The position numbers were made by a program, and so were the translations under genes. The notes beneath the pieces are model-generated. The model saw only the letters and a list, made by a program, of their open reading frames with translations, ran no database searches and had not been told where the DNA came from. This document shows positions 16,986 through 24,035 of a DNA stretch of 64,000 bases, piece by piece; positions within the stretch are counted from its first letter, which is position 1; each line of letters opens with the position of its first letter. Source of the stretch: Maribacter sedimenticola (lineage in GTDB: Bacteria; Bacteroidota; Bacteroidia; Flavobacteriales; Flavobacteriaceae); assembly GCF_900188415.1 (NCBI RefSeq), contig NZ_FZNV01000004.1, forward strand, positions 186,001 through 250,000, in the 5' to 3' direction.

Positions 16986-17645
16986 ATGACTACAGCTCCC
17001 CTATCTTTAGAACATATTATAAGACCTTCTAACTTAACTGATAAAAAACCACCCGTTCTGTTTTTATTTCATGGTTATGGCAGTAATGAAGAAGACCTTT
17101 TTTCTTTTGCTCCAGAACTTCCGCAAGAACTTTGTATTATTTCCGTTAGGGCACCATATATACTTCAGCCATATGGCTATGCTTGGTATGCGATAAATTT
17201 TGATAATGAAAAAGGAAAGTGGAGTGATGATGAACAGGCTATTGCATCACGGGATAAAATTGTAACCTTTATCGATGAGGCCTGCAATGCATATGGCTTG
17301 GACACGAACCATGTAAATTTACTAGGTTTTAGTCAGGGTACCATACTCAGTTACGCCGTAGCTTTATCTTATCCTGAGAAAGTTAAAAACATAATCGCCC
17401 TAAGCGGATATATCAACGAGTCCATTTTAAAGGAAAATTATAGTACAAACGATTTTGACCAAATAAGTTTCTATTGTAGCCATGGAGACGTAGATCAGGT
17501 AATTCCGGTTGAATGGGCTCGTAAAGCAACGGAAATCTTAAAGAAATTAGGTATTGAACATCAGTATGAAGAATTTCCTGTTGGGCATGGTGTTGCACCT
17601 CAAAACTTTTATTCCTTACAAAAGTGGATCAAGGAAAAGCTTTAA
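16986..17645 (+). CDS. Phospholipase/carboxylesterase-type alpha/beta hydrolase
   Basis: A 219-aa serine hydrolase of the Abhydrolase_2 (carboxylesterase) family. Nucleophile S116 lies in G-F-S-Q-G, acid D170 in HGDVDQVIP, and base H201 in PVGHGV; FLFHGYGSNEED supplies the oxyanion region. I prefer the ATG at 16986 (MTTAPLSLEH), 4 bases after the previous stop, over an upstream ATG at 16941 buried in that gene. Cytoplasmic, no signal peptide. Likely hydrolyses short acyl esters; the substrate is unknown. Its stop overlaps that of the convergent gene by 4 bases. Confidence 0.8.
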   Translation: MTTAPLSLEHIIRPSNLTDKKPPVLFLFHGYGSNEEDLFSFAPELPQELCIISVRAPYILQPYGYAWYAINFDNEKGKWSDDEQAIASRDKIVTFIDEACNAYGLDTNHVNLLGFSQGTILSYAVALSYPEKVKNIIALSGYINESILKENYSTNDFDQISFYCSHGDVDQVIPVEWARKATEILKKLGIEHQYEEFPVGHGVAPQNFYSLQKWIKEKL

Positions 17646-18136
17646 TTACTGCGGGTGTAAAGTAAGTGGTCCACAAGAGTAAAATCAACCCCCAAATCAT
17701 CTTTTAGTTCATATTTAATAAGCAATTCGCCCCAATACTTTCCATCGGAAAAATCAGCCAAGATCCATTTATGGTTTAATATCTTAATTTTATTGATCTT
17801 AAAATCATTTTCCATTCCTTCATAAGGAATTAAAGGATTGTCTCCTTTTTGTTCATTAGTTTCCAACAGTTTGTCCGTTATATATGCAGCTGGGTTATTA
17901 AGATCCAAATGCTCGTAATAAGCCAAAGCATCATCATTATTTTCCAAAGAAAAATATTGCATATCCATAACCTTGACATTGGACCGTTGTACGGAATCCT
18001 TCAAAACATCTATTTCTGACTGTAACTTAGTTATTTTGACGGTGTTCATTTCCACCATTTTATTACTACTGACAAAGAGATACAAGCAGATTAAGGCCGT
18101 AAATAAAAAGAGGTATAAAAAGATATTTTTCTTCAT
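17642..18136 (-). CDS. Hypothetical membrane-anchored protein
   Basis: A 164-aa protein with one N-terminal hydrophobic segment (residues 5-22) acting as a membrane anchor or uncleaved signal, followed by a short coiled-coil (heptad-like region ~33-52, KITKLQSEIDVLKDSV) and a C-terminal soluble domain ending in a conserved-looking KYWGELLIKYELKDD segment. I do not recognise a catalytic motif. It lies 2 bases downstream of the MBL hydrolase gene on the same strand, so the two are an operon. Homologues in flavobacteria are generally unnamed. Confidence 0.65.
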   Translation of the reverse strand: MKKNIFLYLFLFTALICLYLFVSSNKMVEMNTVKITKLQSEIDVLKDSVQRSNVKVMDMQYFSLENNDDALAYYEHLDLNNPAAYITDKLLETNEQKGDNPLIPYEGMENDFKINKIKILNHKWILADFSDGKYWGELLIKYELKDDLGVDFTLVDHLLYTRSN

Positions 18137-18138
18137 AA

Positions 18139-18915
18139 TTAAATAGTAATGGTTAAGTTATCAAAAGCCAAATGTACGTTAGGCGGAAGCATTGCTTCAA
18201 CCTCATCATGAAAACCGAGCAAATGGCTAATATGGGTTAAATATGCGGTTTCCGGGTTTACCTTATTAATAAACTCCAAGGCCTCCTCTAAATTAAAATG
18301 GGAAATATGGGGTTGAATTCTAAGGGCGTTTACGACCAATACTTTAGAATGTTTTATTTTTTCCAATTCAGTGTCATCAATAGACTTAACATCCGTTAAA
18401 TACGTAAAATCTTCAATACGATAACCAAAAACCTGTAGTTTATTGTGCAGTACATTAATGGGTAAAACAGTTTTGTTACCCAATGTAAAAGGACTATTTT
18501 TCTTTACCCTATTAATTTGCACCGAAGGCGCACCAGGATACTTATCCTTTTCATTAAAAATATAATCAAATCGTTTTTTCAAGGATTTCAACACGCGCTT
18601 ATGAGCATAGATAGGTATACTGCCCTGCCGGAAAAAGAAGGGCCTTATATCATCAAGGCCTGCCGTATGGTCAGAATGCTCGTGTGTATACAGAATACCA
18701 TCCAAATGTTGAATATTATGGGTCAACATTTGCTGTCTAAAATCTGGGCCACAATCAATTACATAATGATATTTGTCCCACGATACTAAAACGGATACCC
18801 GTAATCTTTTATCCTTTGGGTTTTCACTTAAACATACCGGATGTGTACTACCTATGATCGGAATGCCCTGCGATGTTCCCGTCCCTAAAAAAGTAACACG
18901 TAAATTATTTGTCAT
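18139..18915 (-). CDS. MBL-fold metallo-hydrolase (PhnP/RNase Z-like)
   Basis: A 258-aa cytoplasmic metallo-beta-lactamase-fold protein. It opens with the VTFLGTGTSQGIP strand-turn typical of the Lactamase_B_2 branch that includes PhnP, and carries the metal motif H78-x-H80-x-D82-H83 (THEHSDH). Further ligands are likely in the DVKSID region and in the C-terminal TYLTHISHLLGFH. PhnP is a cyclic phosphodiesterase; flavobacterial proteins of this type lack the phn operon, so the substrate here is unknown. A TAnnTTTG box ends 6 bases before the ATG, so the transcript may be leaderless. Confidence 0.75.
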   Translation of the reverse strand: MTNNLRVTFLGTGTSQGIPIIGSTHPVCLSENPKDKRLRVSVLVSWDKYHYVIDCGPDFRQQMLTHNIQHLDGILYTHEHSDHTAGLDDIRPFFFRQGSIPIYAHKRVLKSLKKRFDYIFNEKDKYPGAPSVQINRVKKNSPFTLGNKTVLPINVLHNKLQVFGYRIEDFTYLTDVKSIDDTELEKIKHSKVLVVNALRIQPHISHFNLEEALEFINKVNPETAYLTHISHLLGFHDEVEAMLPPNVHLAFDNLTITI

Positions 18916-18921
18916 GCATTA

Positions 18922-18929
18922 CAAATTTA
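18922..18929 (-). promoter_or_regulatory. -7 box abutting the MBL hydrolase start
   Basis: On the minus strand TAAATTTG matches TAnnTTTG and ends 6 bases before the ATG at 18915, which would place the first transcribed base at or next to the start codon. Confidence 0.4.
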
Positions 18930-19054
18930 ATTCCTTTTTAGTAAAATAAAGGTTCAAAAATTAGAAGATCAGTGTAATTAAAGCGCAATAAAGTAAAGAA
19001 TGAAAGTAATTCCATTTTTTTGGGGCATATGCCAAATGTAACGTCCATTCTTTA

Positions 19055-19062
19055 TAACTTTG
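19055..19062 (+). promoter_or_regulatory. -7 box upstream of the 486-aa conserved gene
   Basis: TAACTTTG matches TAnnTTTG and ends 22 bases before the ATG at 19085. No -33 TTG at normal spacing. Confidence 0.4.
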
Positions 19063-19084
19063 TTAAAAAGATAAACAGGTAAAA

Positions 19085-20545
19085 ATGGCATCCGTATTAA
19101 AAAGAGATAGTGTTTTTGAAAACATTCCCTCGATCAAGGCAAAAACGTTACGTATAAATCTAAACCCAGATATTTATGGAACATTTGCTGAGATTGGCGC
19201 AGGACAGGAAACAGCGCGCCATTTCTTTAGATCGGGTGGAGCATCTGGCACGATAGCGAAAGCAATGAGTGCCTATGACAAGGATTTCAGCGACGCTATT
19301 TATGGCATTGAAGCAGATGGCCGGTATGTTACACAAGCCCGTCTTAAAACTATGCTTACCCATGAAATGCAGTTAATGGAGGAGCGTATAAGTAGGGAAA
19401 ACCATCCGGACAGATTGTTCTTTTCCTATGCAAACACCGTAGCTACCATAGATTTTTCAAAACGGTACAAAGGTCACGGATGGGTTGGTATACGTTACCA
19501 ATTGGACCCCAACCAAAAAGAATGGGATGAAATTATTTTACATATACGATTTAAACAAAATGAGGCTCGTTTGCAGCAAGAGACCCTAGGAACACTTGGT
19601 GTAAATTTAATTTATGGTGCTTTCTATAAGTATCATAAGCCAAAAAAAATGTTGAAATACTTATATGACCATATTGACAAGGATACATTGGAAATTGATA
19701 TGGTCAATTTTTCAGGCCCAAATTTTAAGGATGTAGATAACCGTTTAATGAGCTTGCAGCTGATTAAGAACAATATGACAGATGCCGTTATGTTTGGCCC
19801 GGACGGCAATAACCTGTTGCCCGCCGCAGTATTGTACAAAAAAAATATTTTGGCGTTACGCGGTAGTTTTAGACCCGTTACCAAGGTAAATCTAGACATG
19901 TTTGAAAAATCGTATGATATCTTCATACGTGATTCTCAAGTAGACCAGAACAACACCATAGTAATTTTTGAAATTACCCTTTCCAATTTAAAGGCATCCG
20001 GTGAAATTGATGAGCAAGACTTCATGGACCGCGCAGAGCTGTTGTGTTCACTTGGTCATTCCGTTATGATTTCAAAATTTCAGGAATACTATAAGCTGGT
20101 TGAATATTTCAACAACTTTACCAAAAATAGAATTGGACTTACCATGGGTGTCAATAATTTGGTAGATATATTTGATGAAAAATATTACAGGCATTTAAGC
20201 GGTGGAATATTAGAGGCGTTCGGTAAACTTTTCTTTAAAGATCTACAAGTGTATCTATACCCAATGAAGAATCCGGATACCGGACAAATAATGACTAGCA
20301 ATAATGTAAAGGTACACCCACGTATGAAAGAATTGTATAAATTCTTTAAATACAACGGAAAAGTAATGGATATCATTGATTATGAGCCGGATATCATGCA
20401 TATTTTCTCTAGAGATGTACTTAAAAAATTAATGAACAATGAGGAAGGTTGGGAAAAAATGCTTCCTGAGGGCATTGCGGAAATTATAAAGGAAAAGAAT
20501 CTTTTCAGCAGAAAGGATAATGAAGAGGAACTTCAAGAATCATAA
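19085..20545 (+). CDS. Conserved cytoplasmic protein of unknown function, 486 aa
   Basis: A 486-aa protein without signal peptide or membrane span. The N-terminal region is strongly patterned and looks highly conserved: LRINLNPDIYGTFAEIGAGQE followed by ARHFFRSGGASGTIAKAMSAYD. A middle part (~205-300) holds alternating strands such as DAVMFGPDGNNLLPA and NILALRGSFRP, and the C-terminus is basic and helical. I recognise it as a widespread Bacteroidetes protein but know no function. Nothing supports an outer-membrane or receptor role. It stands alone between divergent and convergent neighbours and has its own promoter box and a strong shared terminator. Confidence 0.65.
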   Translation: MASVLKRDSVFENIPSIKAKTLRINLNPDIYGTFAEIGAGQETARHFFRSGGASGTIAKAMSAYDKDFSDAIYGIEADGRYVTQARLKTMLTHEMQLMEERISRENHPDRLFFSYANTVATIDFSKRYKGHGWVGIRYQLDPNQKEWDEIILHIRFKQNEARLQQETLGTLGVNLIYGAFYKYHKPKKMLKYLYDHIDKDTLEIDMVNFSGPNFKDVDNRLMSLQLIKNNMTDAVMFGPDGNNLLPAAVLYKKNILALRGSFRPVTKVNLDMFEKSYDIFIRDSQVDQNNTIVIFEITLSNLKASGEIDEQDFMDRAELLCSLGHSVMISKFQEYYKLVEYFNNFTKNRIGLTMGVNNLVDIFDEKYYRHLSGGILEAFGKLFFKDLQVYLYPMKNPDTGQIMTSNNVKVHPRMKELYKFFKYNGKVMDIIDYEPDIMHIFSRDVLKKLMNNEEGWEKMLPEGIAEIIKEKNLFSRKDNEEELQES

Positions 20546-20570
20546 AGTCTTTAAATTTTCTTACTTAAAA

Positions 20571-20603
20571 AAACCGAGCGTCCATAAATTGGGCGCTCGG
20601 TTT
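20571..20603. terminator. Bidirectional terminator between convergent genes
   Basis: AAACCGAGCG (20571-20580) pairs with CGCTCGGTTT (20594-20603); the stem extends inward through GU pairing and is flanked by A and T runs on both sides, so it serves both the 486-aa gene and bcp. Confidence 0.85.
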
Positions 20604-20622
20604 TTTAATTTAATCCTTAAAA

Positions 20623-21075
20623 TTATTCCAATAGTTGTGCTGCATGGTCTTTGGTCTTCACCTTATCTATAACCTTTACAACCATACCATTACCATCTAT
20701 AACAAAGGTTTTTCTATGTATACCATCATATTCCCTACCCATAAATTTTTTAGGTCCCCAGACGCCAAAAATATTAAGGACCGTATGGTCTTCATCTGCT
20801 AATAACGGAAAAGGAAAATCATATTTACTTTTAAATTTTGCTTGTCTTGCTTCAGAATCTGCACTTACCCCTAAAAGTTCATAGCCATTGGCTTGCAATT
20901 CTTGGTAATTATCCCTTAAATTACACGCTTCGGCAGTACAACCGGGGGTACTGGCCTTAGGATAAAAGAAGACGATCAGTTTTTTTCCTTTGTAATCAGA
21001 AAGTTTAACCAAATTACCATCTTGGTCCTTTGCTGAAAATGACGGCACTTTATCCCCGACTTTTAATGTATCCAT
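20623..21075 (-). CDS. bcp: Thioredoxin-dependent peroxiredoxin (BCP / PrxQ)
   Basis: A 150-aa peroxiredoxin. Peroxidatic C46 lies in ASTPGCTAEAC and the resolving C51 is five residues on, the arrangement of E. coli BCP (C45/C50); an atypical 2-Cys enzyme reduced by thioredoxin that detoxifies hydrogen peroxide and alkyl hydroperoxides. FFYPKA and the GVSADS segment are conserved. Cytoplasmic. Divergent from nth with 52 bases between starts, an arrangement linking oxidative defence with oxidised-base repair. Confidence 0.9.
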   Translation of the reverse strand: MDTLKVGDKVPSFSAKDQDGNLVKLSDYKGKKLIVFFYPKASTPGCTAEACNLRDNYQELQANGYELLGVSADSEARQAKFKSKYDFPFPLLADEDHTVLNIFGVWGPKKFMGREYDGIHRKTFVIDGNGMVVKVIDKVKTKDHAAQLLE

Positions 21076-21111
21076 AATAGTAGTTTAAATTTATGTTTAA
21101 AATATTTCATT

Positions 21112-21119
21112 CAAAATTA
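21112..21119 (-). promoter_or_regulatory. -7 box for bcp
   Basis: On the minus strand TAATTTTG matches TAnnTTTG, 36 bases before the bcp start; no -33 TTG at usual spacing. Confidence 0.3.
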
Positions 21120-21127
21120 AACAAAAA

Positions 21128-21790
21128 ATGACTAAAGCAGAAAAAATAGCGTTTACAATCTCTACGCTACAAGAGCTTTATCCTGAAATTCCTGTACCCT
21201 TAGACCATAAAGACCCGTATACATTATTGATTGCTGTTCTAATGTCTGCCCAAAGTACAGATGTACGGGTAAATAAAATTACTCCCTTGTTATTTGCAAG
21301 AGCTGACAATCCTTATGATATGGTCAAGCTGAGCGTAGATGAAATAAGGGAAATCATAAAACCTGTAGGTCTGTCCCCCATGAAAGCCAAAGGTATATAT
21401 GGTCTTTCAAAGATATTGATCGAAAAACATGATGGTAAAGTTCCAAAAGATCTACCTTCATTGGAAGCATTGCCCGCCGTGGGCCATAAAACGGCTAGCG
21501 TTGTTATATCACAAGCATTTGGTATTCCTGCTTTTCCCGTAGATACACATATTCATAGATTACTATATAGGTGGGGTTTTACCAATGGTAAAAACGTAGT
21601 ACAAACAGAGAAAGATGCCAAACGTTTGTTTCCCAAGGAAATTTGGAACGATTTACACTTGCAGATCATTTGGTACGGCAGACAATATTCTCCTGCCAGA
21701 GGTTGGGACCTGGAGAAAGATATCATTACCAAGAAAATAGGTAGAAAATCCGTATTAAACGAATATTATAAAAAGAAAAAGACCCGTTAA
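21128..21790 (+). CDS. nth: Endonuclease III without the FeS-cluster cysteines
   Basis: A 220-aa DNA glycosylase/AP lyase. The helix-hairpin-helix LPAVGHKTASVV carries the catalytic lysine of GHK, and the catalytic aspartate follows in FPVDTHIHR, so bifunctional activity on oxidised pyrimidines is expected. The C-terminal region where E. coli Nth has CX6CX2CX5C reads YGRQYSPARGWDLEKDIITKK and has no cysteine at all (the whole protein has none), so the [4Fe-4S] cluster is absent. The frame is intact and the usual active-site residues are kept, so it is a lineage form rather than a damaged gene. The stop codon is inside its own terminator hairpin. Confidence 0.88.
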   Translation: MTKAEKIAFTISTLQELYPEIPVPLDHKDPYTLLIAVLMSAQSTDVRVNKITPLLFARADNPYDMVKLSVDEIREIIKPVGLSPMKAKGIYGLSKILIEKHDGKVPKDLPSLEALPAVGHKTASVVISQAFGIPAFPVDTHIHRLLYRWGFTNGKNVVQTEKDAKRLFPKEIWNDLHLQIIWYGRQYSPARGWDLEKDIITKKIGRKSVLNEYYKKKKTR

Positions 21791-21800
21791 AAACGGGCCT
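21780..21800 (+). terminator. nth terminator overlapping the stop codon
   Basis: CCCGTT (21783-21788) pairs with AACGGG (21792-21797) and the stem extends outward with one mismatch, followed by TTTTATT. The TAA stop of nth lies within the hairpin. Two sigma-module genes converge on it from the other strand. Confidence 0.7.
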
Positions 21801-21804
21801 TTTA

Positions 21805-21948
21805 TTAGTTTAAAAATGTTTCGAAACTTAAATCATTGTGCTCAAATTCGTAAAGCGCCTGAGAATAACTCAACAAGAAATTAATTGTCTTTGGACATAC
21901 TTTAACAAATTCTGCCTGTTCTTGAAAATTAGAGTAAATTTTTTCCAT
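21805..21948 (-). CDS. 47-aa small protein downstream of sigma factor (copy A)
   Basis: A 144-base ORF (ATG at 21948, TAA at 21805) encoding 47 residues, 70 bases downstream of the sigma factor stop on the same strand. It begins MEKIY, has a central PKTINFLLSYSQAL helix-like core and ends FETFLN. An ORF of identical length lies in the same place after the other sigma gene (22990-23133); about 23 of 47 residues are the same by hand count, with both ends and the TIxFLLxYS core kept. This conservation between two copies shows it is translated. The role is unknown; a small regulator or anti-sigma-like partner is a guess. Confidence 0.75.
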   Translation of the reverse strand: MEKIYSNFQEQAEFVKVCPKTINFLLSYSQALYEFEHNDLSFETFLN

Positions 21949-22018
21949 ACTTCCTACGTTGTTACACTAAAATAACGCCGCAAAATTGGAAATATTGTCT
22001 ACCCTATGTTCTTCCCTC

Positions 22019-22600
22019 TTAATTCGTAAGAACAATATTGTTTTTGTCGATGATTTTTCTAAGATTTATTAAAGCATAACGCATTCTTCCCAAGGCCGTA
22101 TTGATACTTACTCCTGTATTTTCCGATATTTCCTTAAAGCTCATATCCTTGTAGATACGCATTAAAAGAACTTCTTTTTGATCATCTGGCAACTCTTCTA
22201 CCAATTGTCTAAGATCTGTATCTATTTGATTTTTGATGAGTTGCTTTTCAGCATTTAACTTATCATCACCTATAACAGAAAAAATATTGAAATCATCACT
22301 ACCTTCAAACATTGGCATTCTCTTATTTCTTCTAAAATGATCAATGATCAAATTATGCGAAATTCTCATTACCCATGGTAAAAATTTACCTTCCTCGCTG
22401 TATTTTCCTTTTTTTAAGGTCTTGATCACCTTTATAAAGGTATCTTGGAATATATCTTCTGTAATATCCCTATCCAATACCTTAGAATAGATAAAACTAG
22501 TAATACGCTGATTGTGTCTGTTGATCAATATTTCAAGGGCACTTTCGTTACCATTGATGTAATCCCTTACTAATTCTGAGTCTTCAATTTGTAGTTTCAT
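22019..22600 (-). CDS. Sigma-70 family (ECF-like) sigma factor, copy A
   Basis: A 193-aa two-domain sigma factor. Region 2 spans ~10-85 (ALEILINRHNQRITSFIYSK ... DIFQDTFIKVIKTL ... FLPWVMRISHNLIIDHFRR), region 4 ~130-185 (ELPDDQKEVLLMRIYKDMSFKEISENTGVSINTALGRMRYA). No anti-sigma factor with a membrane span is adjacent. It aligns without gaps to copy B at 23208-23789; about 142 of 193 residues match by hand count, with the strongest identity in 2.3/2.4 and region 4, so both probably recognise similar promoters. Location between nth and uvrA is the usual flavobacterial place for a single such gene, so this is one product of a tandem duplication. Confidence 0.88.
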   Translation of the reverse strand: MKLQIEDSELVRDYINGNESALEILINRHNQRITSFIYSKVLDRDITEDIFQDTFIKVIKTLKKGKYSEEGKFLPWVMRISHNLIIDHFRRNKRMPMFEGSDDFNIFSVIGDDKLNAEKQLIKNQIDTDLRQLVEELPDDQKEVLLMRIYKDMSFKEISENTGVSINTALGRMRYALINLRKIIDKNNIVLTN

Positions 22601-22939
22601 ACGAGTTACTTTCTTTTAAGGTTTTAGATTGGGAAAATCTAATTGGTTATTTTGGTTTGCTTTTTAATTCTGATATAAAACTATAGAAAAGGGGTGCTGT
22701 TCAAAAAAGTATGTTGTCAAACAGCACTTTTATGATGTGAAACATCGAAAAAGTATATTTCCATACAATAAATAAGAATATGGAAAGTTCAGTGAGAAAT
22801 TTAGATATAGCTTTTAAGGACAGTAGTATATAAAAGAATATTGTTTTGGCCTTACTACAGGACTAATATTAAAATAGGAAAGGAACATTACAATAATGTA
22901 TACGGTAAGGATACCTTATATATAATTGTATAAAAAAGA
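22601..22939. other. Intergenic region between the two sigma modules
   Basis: About 340 bases with no credible gene. It holds one hairpin (GTGCTGTT 22694-22701 with AACAGCAC 22720-22727, 18-base loop). The rest is AT-rich and presumably carries the promoter of sigma copy A; I find no full TAnnTTTG box close to the start at 22600. Confidence 0.5.
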
Positions 22940-22969
22940 AAACCTCTTGAACTTCCGTCCAAGAGGTTT
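22940..22969 (-). terminator. Terminator after sigma module B
   Basis: AAACCTCTTG (22940-22949) pairs with CAAGAGGTTT (22960-22969). On the minus strand the stem is followed by a TTCTTTTTTA run, just downstream of the 47-aa gene at 22990. Confidence 0.8.
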
Positions 22970-22989
22970 ATATTATTTGGTAAGGATGA

Positions 22990-23133
22990 TTAATTTAAAT
23001 TACTTTCAAATTGTAATCCCTTTGTTTCTGTTATATCCAATGACTTAGAATAGGCCAATAAAAATTCAATGGTTTCTGGTCTGGCTTTTACTAAAGTGCA
23101 TTTTTCAGTTTTATCGGTGTAAATTTTCTCCAT
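22990..23133 (-). CDS. 47-aa small protein downstream of sigma factor (copy B)
   Basis: A 144-base ORF, ATG at 23133 and TAA at 22990, 74 bases downstream of sigma copy B. The 47 residues begin MEKIY, contain PETIEFLLAYSKSL and end FESNLN, lining up without gaps with the protein at 21805-21948. The pairing of this gene with each sigma copy, with nearly equal spacing, shows that the unit duplicated was sigma gene plus small gene. A terminator follows within 20 bases. Function unknown. Confidence 0.75.
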   Translation of the reverse strand: MEKIYTDKTEKCTLVKARPETIEFLLAYSKSLDITETKGLQFESNLN

Positions 23134-23207
23134 AGTATTTGTTGTTTAGGTTCAACTAAAGAACGATACATTGATGAAGATAGTAGATCCACTCGACCTG
23201 TAACCAA

Positions 23208-23789
23208 TTAATTCGTTAAAACTATACTATTGGCCTCAACTAACTTTCTTAGGTTGATCAATGCGTAGCGCATTCTTCCTAAAGCCGTATTGATACTGAC
23301 ACCCGTATTGTCCGAAATTTCCTTAAAACTCATATCCTTGTAGATACGCATTTCCAAAACCTCCTGCTGATCCTCCGGGAGTTCTTTGATCATCCTCACC
23401 AAATCAGTATCTATTTGCTCCTTGATCAACTGTCTTTCTGCATCAAGTTTTTCATCACCCAATAAGGAGAAAATATTATAGCTCTCCTTACTATTATACA
23501 TGGGCATTCTGTTATGCTTTCTAAAATGATCAATAATCAGGTTATGTGCAATTCTCATGACCCAGGGCAAAAACTTTCCCTCTTCGTTATAGGCACCTTT
23601 TTTTAAGGTACGGATCACTTTCATAAAGGTATCTTGAAAAATATCCTCGGTCAATTCCCTATCCCCTACTTTTGAATAGATAAAACCGGTTAAACGCGAA
23701 TTATGACGATTTATTAAAGCCTCTATGGCCTTTTCGTCTCCTTGAATATATTTTTTGACTAATTGGGAATCTTCAATCTGTACAACCAT
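23208..23789 (-). CDS. Sigma-70 family (ECF-like) sigma factor, copy B
   Basis: A 193-aa sigma factor with the same architecture as copy A: region 2 with DIFQDTFMKVIRTL and FLPWVMRIAHNLIIDHFRK, region 4 with ELPEDQQEVLEMRIYKDMSFKEISDNTGVSINTALGRMRYA. Differences from copy A cluster in the N-terminal 30 residues, the linker at ~92-125 and the last ten residues; region 2.4 and the region 4 helix-turn-helix are almost the same. It is followed by its own 47-aa gene and a terminator, so it is a separate transcription unit. It faces away from uvrA across a 246-base gap that I find otherwise empty apart from the uvrA promoter box. Confidence 0.88.
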   Translation of the reverse strand: MVVQIEDSQLVKKYIQGDEKAIEALINRHNSRLTGFIYSKVGDRELTEDIFQDTFMKVIRTLKKGAYNEEGKFLPWVMRIAHNLIIDHFRKHNRMPMYNSKESYNIFSLLGDEKLDAERQLIKEQIDTDLVRMIKELPEDQQEVLEMRIYKDMSFKEISDNTGVSINTALGRMRYALINLRKLVEANSIVLTN

Positions 23790-24010
23790 AAACTTTACTT
23801 TAAGGGTTAAAATGTGGTCCCTATTTCATTTGAACTAGGATACCAGTAGTATTAATTTTAACATTAAAAATGTAAAGTTGCTTTATAGGCCGATTAAATT
23901 TTATTAGGCTTCAAAGATAGAAAAAAAATAATACTCTTATAATTATGTGAAAATTTCTTCTCAGATTTTAGTTGGCCATCCATTTTTTAGAATAGAAAAA
24001 AGGCAAAGCG

Positions 24011-24018
24011 TATCTTTG
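24011..24018 (+). promoter_or_regulatory. -7 box for uvrA
   Basis: TATCTTTG, a full match to TAnnTTTG, ends 17 bases before the uvrA ATG. No SOS (LexA) box was seen near it. Confidence 0.45.
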
Positions 24019-24035
24019 TACAATTAGATTTTTAT

